DNA of 64,000 nucleotides from Flavipsychrobacter sp. (GTDB lineage: Bacteria; Bacteroidota; Bacteroidia; Chitinophagales; Chitinophagaceae), in assembly GCA_017849575.1 (NCBI GenBank), contig JAFIGV010000015.1, forward strand, positions 310,001-374,000, given 5' to 3'. Positions 24,929 to 33,890 of the stretch are shown here, one piece after another. The notes beneath the pieces are model-generated. The model was not told the origin of the DNA, did not search any database, and was given only the letters and a program-made list of their open reading frames with translations. Position 1 is the first letter of the stretch. Each line of letters opens with the position of its first letter. The translations under genes and the position numbers were made by a program.

Positions 24929-25279
24929 ATGAAAAAACAGATCTTACTTTCCGCAAGCTTCAGCCTTTTCCTCTGTTGCTCGGGTAGCGCCCAGCAGGCA
25001 CGTTTCGACCTGATGCGCCAGCCTGTATCGCCGGCCCCCGACGCCAAGAGCAATGCAGGTCTGCTCCGGGCGGCATCTGCTCCTCAGCCGGATACCACAT
25101 TACTGCTGCCTGCTGGCATGCAGCAGGGAACCGTTAACGGCCGGGCTATGAACAACAACCAGTACATGAACAGCCAGAGCAATCAATACCAGCTCGGTAC
25201 TGCAAAAGGTACGACTACCATTTACTACGACGAAAGTGGCAAAGTGAAGGGAAGTAACACTTCTATCGAAATCAGGTAA
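24929..25279 (+). CDS. small exported protein of unknown function
   Basis: The protein (116 aa) has a signal peptide (ILLSASFSLFLCCSGSAQ; the cleavage is more like signal peptidase I than a lipobox, though CCSGS leaves room for doubt). The mature part is low-complexity: Pro/Ala-rich at first, then Asn/Gln/Met-rich around GRAMNNNQYMNSQSNQYQ, ending in a possible beta-strand pair (TTTIYYDESGKVKGSNTSIEI). No family is recognised. It follows the isoaspartyl peptidase gene by 36 bp. Confidence 0.55.
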   Translation: MKKQILLSASFSLFLCCSGSAQQARFDLMRQPVSPAPDAKSNAGLLRAASAPQPDTTLLLPAGMQQGTVNGRAMNNNQYMNSQSNQYQLGTAKGTTTIYYDESGKVKGSNTSIEIR

Positions 25280-25328
25280 GGGGCGCTACAAAGCCACCGT
25301 TGCGGCTAATATGCATGGCCTTTTGCAG

Positions 25329-25520
25329 CTATAATCGCCGGTCAGATCGTTCAGTATCGCCGCTCTTTTGCTGTTCTTCGGGGGCATTGTCTCCCTGCTT
25401 GTCTTTTTTTACCGTCTCGGTTTCTTCCGGTTCGATCAGCCCGGAGCGTTCCAGTTTCTTAATGTCGTTTTCCAGGTTGCCACCCTCTTGTTCTTTGTCG
25501 TTTTTCTTTTTGATGCTCAT
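25329..25520 (-). CDS. 63-residue highly charged, disordered protein
   Basis: The protein is almost wholly Lys/Glu/Asp/Gln/Gly with no hydrophobic core (MSIKKKNDKEQEGGNLENDIKK and onward). It must be intrinsically disordered. Small hydrophilic proteins of this type are frequent in Chitinophagaceae, often stress-related, but their role is not known. It sits alone between two plus-strand genes. A non-coding explanation is possible; the even codon-like composition and clean start make a gene more likely. Confidence 0.5.
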   Translation of the reverse strand: MSIKKKNDKEQEGGNLENDIKKLERSGLIEPEETETVKKDKQGDNAPEEQQKSGDTERSDRRL

Positions 25521-25584
25521 AGTCCAGTGACTTTAAATAACATGCCAGGCAATGTTTATTTTTACCGGCTCAGAAATACAATTC

Positions 25585-26154
25585 ATGTTTATCGAACCCC
25601 ACAGGAGACCGGAGAGCAGAGGTTGGATAGAAGTGATCTGCGGCTCTATGTTTTCCGGTAAGACGGAAGAATTGATACGACGCCTCAAGCGCGCTCAGAT
25701 TGCCAACCAACGCGTAGAGATTTTCAAACCGGCAGTTGACAAGCGCTATGATGAGTTTGACATTGTATCGCATGACGCCAGCAGAATACGCTCTACCCCT
25801 GTAGAAAATTCCCACAACATTTTGCTGCTCTCGTCTGATGTGGATGTAGTAGGTATAGACGAGGCACAGTTTTTTGACATTGATCTGGCAGAGGTAGCGG
25901 AGCAATTGGCCCTTCGGGGCATCAGGGTAATCGTTGCCGGGCTCGATATGGATTATCTGGGCAAGCCGTTTGGGTCTATTCCTGCCTTGCTGGCGCGGGC
26001 GGAGTACATTACCAAGCTGCATGCTATCTGCGTAAGGTGTGGCGACATCGCAAACTTTTCCTACCGCAGGGCAAAAATTGAAGATCGTATTCTGCTGGGC
26101 GAAAAAGATGTGTATGAACCCCGCTGCCGAAGTTGTTTTAACAAGAAGACTTAA
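25585..26154 (+). CDS. tdk: thymidine kinase
   Basis: The protein (189 aa from the ATG at 25585; the frame also opens at 25552 but MFIEPHRRP...[18 protein letters not shown] matches the family start) phosphorylates thymidine with ATP for salvage. It has the P-loop GSMFSGKT, the Walker B-like [11 protein letters not shown], lasso region [15 protein letters not shown], and a zinc site formed by CVRCG and CRSCF. Length is normal for type II (TK1-like) kinases. It runs in the same direction as the 146-residue gene 13 bp downstream. Confidence 0.95.
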   Translation: MFIEPHRRPESRGWIEVICGSMFSGKTEELIRRLKRAQIANQRVEIFKPAVDKRYDEFDIVSHDASRIRSTPVENSHNILLLSSDVDVVGIDEAQFFDIDLAEVAEQLALRGIRVIVAGLDMDYLGKPFGSIPALLARAEYITKLHAICVRCGDIANFSYRRAKIEDRILLGEKDVYEPRCRSCFNKKT

Positions 26155-26167
26155 AGAACAGAATACT

Positions 26168-26608
26168 ATGAAAAAGCACATCAGGTTGAATCGCAGAAAG
26201 TCAGCAGAGATCGTACTTGCTCCTTCCACTCCGGCAGAACGACAGGAAATGGATAAGAACGTCATTGACCTCGTATTGCGGATGTTGTTCGAAAATGCGG
26301 ATAAAAACGCGGTTGACCTGGATAAAGATGTGCTCCGGAAAGCTCGTATCATTCTATCACAAAAGGAGACCCAAAGAATATGGGATGTGCTTACGAGTTC
26401 CGGATGGGTGAGCCCGACCATAGGATTTGGCAAGGCCGGGAAACTGGAGCTTACCCGCGCAGGCTTTCAGATGATGTCCCAATTTGGCGGCTATGCACAG
26501 TACCTCGCCTCGATGCAGAACAATCAGCCACAAACCATCATTCTTCCGATTCAGATAGAGGGCGAATCGGAAAACAGCCCCGACGATCTCATCAAAAGAG
26601 CAGGATAA
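26168..26608 (+). CDS. conserved-looking cytoplasmic protein of unknown function
   Basis: The protein (146 aa from ATG 26168; the frame is open upstream inside tdk, but those codons are a shadow) has a basic start (MKKHIRLNRRKSAEIVLAP), a long helix pair (VIDLVLRMLFENADKNAVDLDKDV without its edges) and a compact C-terminal region VSPTIGFGKAGKLELTRAGFQMM reminiscent of a winged-helix wing. A DNA-binding role is conceivable but unproved. It probably shares the tdk transcript. Confidence 0.6.
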   Translation: MKKHIRLNRRKSAEIVLAPSTPAERQEMDKNVIDLVLRMLFENADKNAVDLDKDVLRKARIILSQKETQRIWDVLTSSGWVSPTIGFGKAGKLELTRAGFQMMSQFGGYAQYLASMQNNQPQTIILPIQIEGESENSPDDLIKRAG

Positions 26609-26731
26609 CTTATAGTTTCGTCGCCGCACAGAAATGCGTCTGTAAGACATAGCGCGTGCTGCCTGTTTTCTCAAAACGGAGCACAGCTTCGATAAATAGT
26701 GTGTTGATGATGACCGCATTTCTTTATCTGC

Positions 26732-26739
26732 TATTTTTG
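26732..26739 (+). promoter_or_regulatory. -7 box of the tolC-like gene, 4 bp before its ATG
   Basis: TATTTTTG matches TAnnTTTG exactly. Only CGCC separates it from the start codon, so the transcript would begin at or within a base or two of the ATG. Confidence 0.5.
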
Positions 26740-26743
26740 CGCC

Positions 26744-28180
26744 ATGTTTCGCTATTTCAGCCGCTTTTTTTTACTTGGAATCCTCGGCCCTTTTTTGGCT
26801 GCTGCACAAGCTGATGTATGGACTTTGCAACGTTCGGTTCAATACGCACTCGACCATAATATTTCTATCCGTCAAAACGAACTGAATGAAAGACTTGCTG
26901 CGCTTCAACTCAGGCAAAGCCAGCTCTCTCAGTTGCCGAATATCAATGCCAACACCGCCTACGGTCGTAGCTACGGTCGTTCTGTGGATCCAACAACCAA
27001 TCAGTTCGTTCAGGGTAGTTACGACTTTCTCAGTGCCAGCGGAAGTGCCGATATCCTGCTGTTCGGCTGGTTTCAGAAACGAAACAGCATCGCTGCTAAT
27101 AACCTCGCGCTTAAGGCCGCTTCTGCCAATCTCGATCAGTTGAAAAATGATGTATCTCTCAATGTGGCAACAGGTTACTTGCGTGCGCTGCTCGCTAAAG
27201 AACAAATACGGGTAAACGAAAAACAGGTGGAACTTTCGCGTGCGCAGTTGTCGCAGACAAGGAGTTTTGTAGATGCGGGCAGATTGCCCGAACTGAACGC
27301 AGCCCAACTGGAGTCGCAGTTGGCCAATGATAGCGCAAACCTGATCACCGCTATATCCAACTATACCAGCGCCATTCTCGACATCAAAGCCCTTCTGAAT
27401 CTGGATTTTGAAACACCCTTTGAAGTTGAAGCTCCGGATGTGAACCCTGGTGAGTTGCTTAGCCTTGATGCCACCGATCCTGCAACGATCTACAACGTAG
27501 CTGCGGCCCAGTTTGGCTCCATCCGCAGCAGCGAGCTCAACCGGCTGGCTGCTAAGAAACGGCTGGCTGCGGCGAAGGGCGCTCTTTATCCGCAACTGGG
27601 TATCAGCGCACAGTTTGGTACCAACTATGCAACCACATATACCGAAGTTACCGGTTTCACGGTGGGTAGTCCACAGCAGACACAGGCTTTTGTGCCGGCA
27701 TTCGATACACTTTTTCCGGTTTTTCAACCCTCCTACAACTACACCACACGTCGCATTCCCTTCGGTACGCAGTTCGAGAACAATTTTCGCCAGACTATTT
27801 CATTGGGTCTCTCTATTCCTGTTTTCAATGCCTGGCAGGCCCGTTATAATGTGCGTCAGGCAAAGATCAACGTGCTTTCCAATGAGTTGAATAAATACCA
27901 GGCGGAGCTAAAACTGAAGCAAGACGTGTACAAAGCCTATAATGAAGCAGCCAACGCGGTTCAGAAATTCAAAGCTGCAGAAAGAGCACAGGCAGCCGCA
28001 CAACGTGCCTACGATTTTGCCCAGAAACGTTACACACTTGGATTGACCAACACCGTTGAATACCTTACAACCCAGAATAATCAATTTGTGGCCGAGGCCA
28101 ATATGCTCAGTGCGAAATACGACCTGATCTTCAAGCTTAAGGTTATTGATTATTATTTAGGAAAAGAACTCAAACTGTAA
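26744..28180 (+). CDS. TolC-family outer-membrane efflux protein
   Basis: The protein (478 aa) has a signal peptide (FLLGILGPFLAAAQ) and two outer-membrane efflux-protein repeats of long amphipathic helices with short barrel strands. Typical elements are VQYALDHNISIRQNELNERLA at the first helix, IPVFNAWQARYNVRQAKIN in the middle, and AQKRYTLGLTNTVEYLTTQN at the end. It forms the trimeric outer-membrane duct of type I secretion or RND efflux. No inner-membrane pump is adjacent. The gene is followed by suhB-like with 2 bp between. Confidence 0.92.
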   Translation: MFRYFSRFFLLGILGPFLAAAQADVWTLQRSVQYALDHNISIRQNELNERLAALQLRQSQLSQLPNINANTAYGRSYGRSVDPTTNQFVQGSYDFLSASGSADILLFGWFQKRNSIAANNLALKAASANLDQLKNDVSLNVATGYLRALLAKEQIRVNEKQVELSRAQLSQTRSFVDAGRLPELNAAQLESQLANDSANLITAISNYTSAILDIKALLNLDFETPFEVEAPDVNPGELLSLDATDPATIYNVAAAQFGSIRSSELNRLAAKKRLAAAKGALYPQLGISAQFGTNYATTYTEVTGFTVGSPQQTQAFVPAFDTLFPVFQPSYNYTTRRIPFGTQFENNFRQTISLGLSIPVFNAWQARYNVRQAKINVLSNELNKYQAELKLKQDVYKAYNEAANAVQKFKAAERAQAAAQRAYDFAQKRYTLGLTNTVEYLTTQNNQFVAEANMLSAKYDLIFKLKVIDYYLGKELKL

Positions 28181-28182
28181 CC

Positions 28183-28974
28183 ATGACAGACTTGAAAAAA
28201 GTCTTACTAGAAGCAACACACGAAGCCGGCAAGATCATACAACAATATTTTCAGGGCAGTTTTGCAATAGATAACAAGGAAGGGATCAACAACCTGGTGA
28301 CCGAGGTCGATACCCGGGCCGAAGCCAGGATCATAGAAGTGATCCATACGCATTTTCCTACGCATTCCATCATCAGCGAAGAAATTGGAGCCCTCGACAA
28401 AGGCTCCGACTACCGGTGGATCATTGATCCCATAGACGGCACTGTCAACTTCGCCCATGGTATTCCCATTTGCTGTGTCAGTATCGGGCTCAGTTATGAA
28501 GATCAGATGTTGATGGGAGCCGTATATAACCCGATGATGAACGAACTTTTCGTTGCTGAAAAAGGCAAGGGCGCCACCCTAAATGGCAAACCTATCAGCG
28601 TCTCCAAGAAAGATAATTTTCAGAAGGCATGTCTGGTCACCGGCTTTCCCTACAAATGGCCCGAAACCCGCGAGCATCCCATCAAGGTCTTCGAACGGTT
28701 TATTATGCAGGGTCTTCCGGTACGCCGGCTGGGATCTGCAGCTATAGACCTTTGTTGGGTAGCCTGTGGACGGTTTGACGGTTTCTGGGAGTATAATCTT
28801 AGTCCCTGGGATATTGCTGCGGGCTACCTGATAGTGGCTGAGGCCGGTGGCAGAGTGACCAATTTTGAAGGCGACCCGTACAGCGTTTATGACAAACAGA
28901 CCCTCGCTACAAACGGGCTGATACACGAACGGATGCTCGAGCTGATCAGCCTCCGGCAGAATGGCGGCCAGTAG
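28183..28974 (+). CDS. suhB: inositol monophosphatase family protein
   Basis: The protein (263 aa) removes phosphate from inositol monophosphate or related sugar phosphates in a Mg-dependent reaction. The metal-binding motifs are EEIGA, WIIDPIDGTVNFAHGIP and, near the end, WDIAAGYLIVAEAGG. Length and layout are normal. It starts 2 bp after the tolC-like stop, so it is probably co-transcribed although functionally unrelated, and is followed by thiL after 33 bp. Confidence 0.92.
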   Translation: MTDLKKVLLEATHEAGKIIQQYFQGSFAIDNKEGINNLVTEVDTRAEARIIEVIHTHFPTHSIISEEIGALDKGSDYRWIIDPIDGTVNFAHGIPICCVSIGLSYEDQMLMGAVYNPMMNELFVAEKGKGATLNGKPISVSKKDNFQKACLVTGFPYKWPETREHPIKVFERFIMQGLPVRRLGSAAIDLCWVACGRFDGFWEYNLSPWDIAAGYLIVAEAGGRVTNFEGDPYSVYDKQTLATNGLIHERMLELISLRQNGGQ

Positions 28975-29007
28975 TTATTCCTCAAAAAAAATTTTTGCAC
29001 CAGAATC

Positions 29008-30042
29008 ATGAGTGAAGAGAGAACAGAAATTAGCACCCTTGGCGAATTCGGACTGATACGCCACCTGACCGACGACAACGAAACCCGGCAGGCAGGCACC
29101 CTTATGAGTGTGGGCGATGATGCGGCAGTAATTGATCATTTTGGCAAGCAGACCGTAGTGACCACCGATATGTTGCTTGAAGGCGTACACTTCGACCTGA
29201 TGTACACGCCACTAAAGCACCTCGGGTACAAGGCAGTGGCCGTAAATATTTCTGACCTCTGCGCCATGATGGCTACCCCAACGCATATCACAGTAAGTAT
29301 AGGTATCAGCAATCGTTTTTCGGTGGAGGCACTCGACGAATTTTATCAGGGTGTATATGCGGCTTGCGAGCGATATCAGGTTGACCTTGTCGGCGGCGAT
29401 ACGGTCAGTTCGCTCAAAGGCTTTGTGATCAGCATAACGGCTATCGGTGAAGTGACACCTAATAAATTTGTTACGCGTACCGGCGCTCAGGTAAATGACC
29501 TGATTTGTGTCACCGGTACTTTGGGCAGTGCCTACCTTGGGCTTCAACTGCTGGAGCGCGAGAAAAGAATATTTCTTGAGAACCCCGGCGTGCAGCCCGA
29601 TCTCCAGCAACGATCACATACAGTGGGCCGTTTTTTAAAACCTGAAGCGCGCACCGACGTAGTGGAGTGGCTGATCGAAAATGATATTGTGCCTCGGAGC
29701 ATGATTGATGTAAGTGACGGGCTGAGCTCGGAGCTGCTACATATTGTCACCGGAAGCAAGGTAGGATGTGTGGTGCACGAAGAGAAAATACCGGTTCATG
29801 AAGAAGCCAGGGAAATGGCTCTGGAATTTGGACTCGATACCACTACCTGTGCCCTGAATGGTGGTGAAGATTACGAATTACTCTTTACAGTGGCACAGTC
29901 TGATTACGAAAAAATATCCCGCTCGGAGCAGATAAGCGTGATTGGTTATATTACTGATGCACAGGAAGGCGCACACCTGATCACCCGGCAGGGAAACAAG
30001 CACCGGCTGGTGGCTCAGGGTTGGAATGCCTTTGAGACCTAG
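29008..30042 (+). CDS. thiL: thiamine-monophosphate kinase
   Basis: The protein (344 aa) converts thiamine monophosphate to the active cofactor diphosphate with ATP. It is an AIR-synthase-like (PurM) fold with GEFGLIRHL and VGDDAAVID at the N-terminus, TTDMLLEGVHFDL (Mg/ATP site), GDTVSS, IDVSDGLSSELLHI and NGGEDYELLFT. There is no TPP (THI-element) riboswitch-like sequence just upstream, consistent with an ordinary housekeeping salvage gene. It closes the tolC-suhB-thiL run. Confidence 0.95.
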   Translation: MSEERTEISTLGEFGLIRHLTDDNETRQAGTLMSVGDDAAVIDHFGKQTVVTTDMLLEGVHFDLMYTPLKHLGYKAVAVNISDLCAMMATPTHITVSIGISNRFSVEALDEFYQGVYAACERYQVDLVGGDTVSSLKGFVISITAIGEVTPNKFVTRTGAQVNDLICVTGTLGSAYLGLQLLEREKRIFLENPGVQPDLQQRSHTVGRFLKPEARTDVVEWLIENDIVPRSMIDVSDGLSSELLHIVTGSKVGCVVHEEKIPVHEEAREMALEFGLDTTTCALNGGEDYELLFTVAQSDYEKISRSEQISVIGYITDAQEGAHLITRQGNKHRLVAQGWNAFET

Positions 30043-30152
30043 CCGTTAGAGAAGGGATAACGCCCTGCGACAGGCAGGTTTGAATGAGCTTTGATAAATA
30101 CGGTTTTGACTTTTTACTTTCTTTTGTATTTTAGGCAAACAATTACTACTCG

Positions 30153-30644
30153 ATGAAGCTTTGGAAGCATACTCTTATAACGGCTGTTGCTTTTTTTGGA
30201 TTGTCCGGCGCGGTGCTCTATTCCTCTTGCGAAAAAGACAGTTGTCTGGATCTGAAATGTAAAAACGGAGGTACTTGCGTAGAAGGTTACTGTCGTTGCC
30301 CGTCAGGCTTCGAGGGCACGGAATGTGAGGCTCAGGTAGCTACCAAATTTCTAGGTCGGTATATCGGGCACTTTACTTGTCCGCAGCCGGTGGTAGATAC
30401 CATCGTCATCTGGCTGGATGAAGCACCCGATCGCGTTGGTTTTGTTCAATATAGCAACATCACAGACACGCTCACTGCCAAGGCTGAAGGTTCTTTCCTC
30501 ACGTTTGATACACAGATCAGCGGAAATGCCCTGAAGTACAACCGTGCGGAAGTTGACGCACAAAGGATCACCGTCTTTTCACAACTGACCATCAACGATC
30601 CTCAGGCTACCAACCAGACCTGCAGTTTCATTGGCTTTAAGTAA
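30153..30644 (+). CDS. lipoprotein with one EGF-like domain
   Basis: The protein (163 aa) has a hydrophobic signal ending in LYSSCEKD, a lipobox-like site. One EGF-like module follows directly, with six cysteines in the classical order (CLDLKCKNGGTCVEGYCRCPSG, then the last Cys of GTECE), and then a domain of about 110 residues rich in beta-strands. EGF-like modules are uncommon in bacteria but occur repeatedly in Bacteroidota lipoproteins of this size. Function unknown. A strong terminator follows. Confidence 0.75.
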   Translation: MKLWKHTLITAVAFFGLSGAVLYSSCEKDSCLDLKCKNGGTCVEGYCRCPSGFEGTECEAQVATKFLGRYIGHFTCPQPVVDTIVIWLDEAPDRVGFVQYSNITDTLTAKAEGSFLTFDTQISGNALKYNRAEVDAQRITVFSQLTINDPQATNQTCSFIGFK

Positions 30645-30666
30645 ATAGAATATCATTTTTTGGACG

Positions 30667-30692
30667 CTCCCGCCTGCAAGCGGGAGTTTTTG
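30667..30692 (+). terminator. intrinsic terminator
   Basis: CTCCCGC-CTGCAA-GCGGGAG, a perfect 7-bp stem followed by a T run. Confidence 0.85.
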
Positions 30693-30725
30693 TTTTTTTG
30701 AACATCAAACAATTACGCAAAGCTG

Positions 30726-30733
30726 TAGATTTG
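30726..30733 (+). promoter_or_regulatory. gldA -7 box, 5 bp before its ATG
   Basis: TAGATTTG matches TAnnTTTG. TCGCC alone separates it from the start codon; the message would be almost or fully leaderless. Confidence 0.5.
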
Positions 30734-30738
30734 TCGCC

Positions 30739-31650
30739 ATGTCTATAAAAGTAGCCGGCCTTACGAAAGTTTATGGCGCTCAGCTAGCGGTTGATCATAT
30801 TTCTTTTGAGCTGAAAAATGGAGAAATTGTTGGTTTTCTCGGTCCCAATGGTGCGGGAAAGTCCACAACCATGAAGATGATCACGGGATACCTTCCGCCC
30901 ACTGACGGCAGTGCTATCGTTTCTGGCTACGATGTGCAGCAGCAGCCCATGGAGGTGCGCAAAAGGGTAGGCTACCTTCCCGAGGCTAATCCTCTCTATT
31001 ACGACATGTATGTAAGAGAATATCTGGAGTTTACGGCCGGAATTCACCGTATTGAAAAGCCCCGCGTCCGCATTGAAGAAATGATAGGGCTTACCGGCCT
31101 GGGAAAAGAAGCGCATAAAAAGATCGGTGCGCTCTCTAAAGGGTATAAACAACGGGTAGGTCTTGCTCAGGCCATGTTGCACAATCCGGAAGTGCTGATT
31201 CTTGACGAGCCTACTTCAGGCCTTGATCCCAATCAGATTGTGGAGATCAGGGAGCTGATCACCAATTTCGGGCGCGAAAAAACTGTGCTGCTTTCTACGC
31301 ATATCATGCAGGAAGTGCAGGCAATGTGCAGCCGGGTAATTATTATCAGCAGTGGCAAGATCGTGGCCGATGATTCCATAGACCGATTGCAGCACACGAA
31401 CAACCGGCAGCAGGCTTTGCTTGTGGCTTTTGAGTCGTCCGTTGACAAGGCCAGACTTAAATCTCTGAAGCAGGTACAGAGGGTGGAAGATCTTGGCGAC
31501 CGCAGCTTCCGCCTACATACGGGCAAGGCGGAGGAACTGAGAAAGGACCTGATGAAATGGGCTTTAGCGCAGGACATTAGCATCCGCTCCATGCAGACAG
31601 AATCCCAATCGCTCGAAGATATTTTCCGTCAGCTTACAAAATCGGCTTAG
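30739..31650 (+). CDS. gldA: gliding motility-associated ABC transporter ATPase GldA
   Basis: The protein (303 aa) is an ABC ATPase with Walker A GPNGAGKST, a Q-loop region, signature LSKGYKQRVGLAQAM, and Walker B VLILDEPTSGLDPNQ. The LSKGYKQR signature, the PLYYDMYVREYLEF segment and the C-terminal extension of about 80 residues fit the GldA group. GldA works with permeases GldF and GldG; neither is present in the window. In Bacteroidota outside true gliders it is still common, so motility cannot be inferred. Confidence 0.88.
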   Translation: MSIKVAGLTKVYGAQLAVDHISFELKNGEIVGFLGPNGAGKSTTMKMITGYLPPTDGSAIVSGYDVQQQPMEVRKRVGYLPEANPLYYDMYVREYLEFTAGIHRIEKPRVRIEEMIGLTGLGKEAHKKIGALSKGYKQRVGLAQAMLHNPEVLILDEPTSGLDPNQIVEIRELITNFGREKTVLLSTHIMQEVQAMCSRVIIISSGKIVADDSIDRLQHTNNRQQALLVAFESSVDKARLKSLKQVQRVEDLGDRSFRLHTGKAEELRKDLMKWALAQDISIRSMQTESQSLEDIFRQLTKSA

Positions 31651-31692
31651 GGTGCGGTGTGCTTTCGTCTCCCGACCTGAAATGTGCTATGG

Positions 31693-32397
31693 CTAATGCC
31701 GGTTCTGACCCAGCATTTTCTCATAGCCTCTGAAGATTTGTTTCACATCAAAGTACAGACCCGGCAGGTTATCACTGTTGGTTTTAAGACTAAGGTAATC
31801 GCACTTCGAATCTGTGAGTTGCTGATTGCCCCCAAACTCGTAGCCCAAAATGCTGAGGATGTCGTACTCGTGAGAGACATTCACCACATGGAATGCTGTT
31901 TCTTCCGTAAGTCCGTCGCCTGTGGCCAGAATGGTTTGTACGAGTTTGCGCAGTTTGTCAAAATATACCCGTGCCATAAGGCTGTCTCCTGTACGTTTGT
32001 AGGCTATCCATACAATATTTAGCCCCTTCAGATCAAAGGGATTTTGGGACAGATTTACCTGGCCGAGTCGCAACACTTCCTTCCACTGTGCGGCGTCGGG
32101 TTCGTCTTGTGCACCGAGCATCAATTTTATGCTATCCGATGCTGCCGTATGATAGAACGGAGCATAACCGGGTTGAAAAAAATAGCCATAGTACAGCATT
32201 CGATAGTCGCGCAATGTAAGTGTAGTATCATCGGCGACGTATCGGTTATACAGGCGGTCGTAATAAAATGCCGAGCCCTTGTCTTTCGTCAGGTTTTCAA
32301 TTTCCTGATAATCGGGTATCAGTGTTTTTACATCCTGTCCGTTCACCTTTGTCAGTAGGGCAGTCAGGCAACACAGCAATAAGATTTTCAGTTTCAT
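31693..32397 (-). CDS. exported DUF4919-type protein
   Basis: The protein (234 aa from the ATG at 32397, where a signal peptide ILLLCCLTALLTKVNGQ begins; an 11-residue upstream extension is open but unlikely) has the conserved DUF4919 block LTLRDYRMLYYGYFFQPGY and the C-terminal HVVNVSHEYDILSILGYEFGGNQ. The mature part is helical, TPR-like in feel. The function of DUF4919 is unknown. The stop lies 42 bp from gldA's, convergent. Confidence 0.8.
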   Translation of the reverse strand: MKLKILLLCCLTALLTKVNGQDVKTLIPDYQEIENLTKDKGSAFYYDRLYNRYVADDTTLTLRDYRMLYYGYFFQPGYAPFYHTAASDSIKLMLGAQDEPDAAQWKEVLRLGQVNLSQNPFDLKGLNIVWIAYKRTGDSLMARVYFDKLRKLVQTILATGDGLTEETAFHVVNVSHEYDILSILGYEFGGNQQLTDSKCDYLSLKTNSDNLPGLYFDVKQIFRGYEKMLGQNRH

Positions 32398-32440
32398 CTC
32401 CGTTCTTTTGGTCCTGGTTTCGTCTGTCACTTAGTTGCTG

Positions 32441-32472
32441 AAAAAAGAAAGTGCCAGCATCGCTGCCGGCAC
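32441..32472 (-). terminator. intrinsic terminator of phoH
   Basis: Minus-strand GTGCCGGCA-GCGA-TGCTGGCAC, a 9-bp stem with one G-U pair, then TTTCTTTTTT. Confidence 0.8.
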
Positions 32473-32499
32473 CTGTTGTTTTCGTTTATTCACTTTTAC

Positions 32500-33534
32500 T
32501 TAGGAGTTCAAAGGCTCCTGTCTGGCAGTTGCCGGCTCCTTATCCTCCTTCTTGTTGCGAAATTCTTCCACACGCTTTTCTTCCCGTTCCTGTTCACGGT
32601 CATATGCGCGAATGATGTGTTTTACAAGTCGGTGCCTCACTACATCTGCTTCGTCGAGCTCAATATGGGCAATCCCTTCAATGTTCCTCAGGATCCGCGT
32701 GGCCTTTGCCAGTCCCGATTTTTGATTTTTTGGAAGATCTACCTGAGTGAGGTCGCCCGTGATGATTGCCTTTGCCGAAGCTCCGATGCGTGTCAGGAAC
32801 ATCTTTAGCTGAAGGTCTGTGGCATTTTGTGCCTCATCGAGGATGATGAAAGAGTTGTCGAGCGTACGACCCCGCATGTAGGCCAAAGGTGCAATCTCGA
32901 TGATTCGGTTCGCCATGTAATAGTTCAGCTTATCACTGGGTATCATATCGTCGAGGGCGTCGTACAGGGGCCGCAGATAGGGGTCAATCTTTTCTTTCAG
33001 ATCACCGGGAAGAAAACCCAGACTTTCGCCGGCTTCCACAGCAGGGCGGGTAAGGATGATTTTTCGCACCGCTTTGTTTTTGAGCGCTCTTACGGCCAGC
33101 GCTACAGCAGTGTAGGTTTTACCGGTACCCGCCGGGCCGATAGCAAAAATGATATCATTTTTTTCGGAGGCTGCGGCCATTGCTTTTTGATTGGCAGTCT
33201 TGGCGCGCACCACTTTTCCATTGGGCCCGAACACGAGTATGTCGTTGCTGCCGGCATCTTCTACAGGAGCTTCACCCTGTTCTTCATCACCCAGGATACG
33301 CGAAAAATAATTTTCAGAAAGATGTCCGTTTCGCTCCAGGTACTTAATGATCTGCGCAATTTTTCCTTGTGCTGTCGCTACTTCATCGGGCTGTCCTGAA
33401 AGTTTGATCTGCGATCCGCGGGAGAGAATTTTCAAAAGTGGAAACTTGCGTTTCAGTATGTCGAACTTACTGTTGTTAATTCCAAAGAACTCTATGGGAT
33501 TAACGGTTTCAAGGTTAATAATAGTTTCTGTCAA
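32500..33534 (-). CDS. phoH: PhoH-family ATPase
   Basis: The protein (344 aa) has an N-terminal KH-like RNA-binding region (about 25-95, with FPLLKILSRGSQIKLSG), a linker, then the PhoH ATPase core: Walker A GPAGTGKTYTAVALA, TRPAVEAGESLGFLPGD, RGRTLDNSFIILDEAQNAT (Walker B), and TGDLTQVDLP. This is the PhoH/YbeZ type linked to ribosome and rRNA quality control. Its usual partner YbeY is not in the window. The charged C-terminal tail (REEKRVEEFRNKKEDKE) is a lineage extension. Confidence 0.92.
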   Translation of the reverse strand: MTETIINLETVNPIEFFGINNSKFDILKRKFPLLKILSRGSQIKLSGQPDEVATAQGKIAQIIKYLERNGHLSENYFSRILGDEEQGEAPVEDAGSNDILVFGPNGKVVRAKTANQKAMAAASEKNDIIFAIGPAGTGKTYTAVALAVRALKNKAVRKIILTRPAVEAGESLGFLPGDLKEKIDPYLRPLYDALDDMIPSDKLNYYMANRIIEIAPLAYMRGRTLDNSFIILDEAQNATDLQLKMFLTRIGASAKAIITGDLTQVDLPKNQKSGLAKATRILRNIEGIAHIELDEADVVRHRLVKHIIRAYDREQEREEKRVEEFRNKKEDKEPATARQEPLNS

Positions 33535-33890
33535 TGTGCTTCAGTTTACGTTCACTAATATAAGTAACATAGGTCTTCAATGGCGTTACGATTGTGTTAA
33601 GCCGGCCGCTTGTCTGCCTGTCGGATGTTACACGTCATACAATCACCGGGGTCGCTGAAAAGCAAGTTGCCTGCTGGGATTTTTCCGGCAGGATTCGGGC
33701 ACCGGTTTGCCACGGGTCATGAACCTTGTGATGAAAAAAAAGAACTATCTCATCAGTGAATTTATAAACATTGTGCCGATGATTATATCTTTTGGTTCCG
33801 TTAGTTATTAACGCTTGTGAACATCTTTTTATGATGCAGAAGCGGGGCTGCATCGGCCTTGCATCAGGAAATGAAATGTCGGGAAGGAAT
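33535..33890. other. 356-bp gap between phoH and the glycosyltransferase
   Basis: No convincing gene. It contains two hairpins without T runs: CCTGCTGG/CCGGCAGG (33670-33692, 7-nt loop) and GATGCAG/CTGCATC (33833-33854). The second lies just past the glycosyltransferase stop and may end its transcript. The phoH promoter should lie at the low-coordinate end, but no clear box is seen. Confidence 0.5.

Noticed and set aside
30739-31650. Evidence for gliding motility
   Set aside because: gldA alone is common in non-gliding Bacteroidota; gldF, gldG and the core gld genes are not in the window.
33670-33692. Terminator between phoH and the glycosyltransferase
   Set aside because: An 8-bp stem is present but neither strand shows a T run after it.
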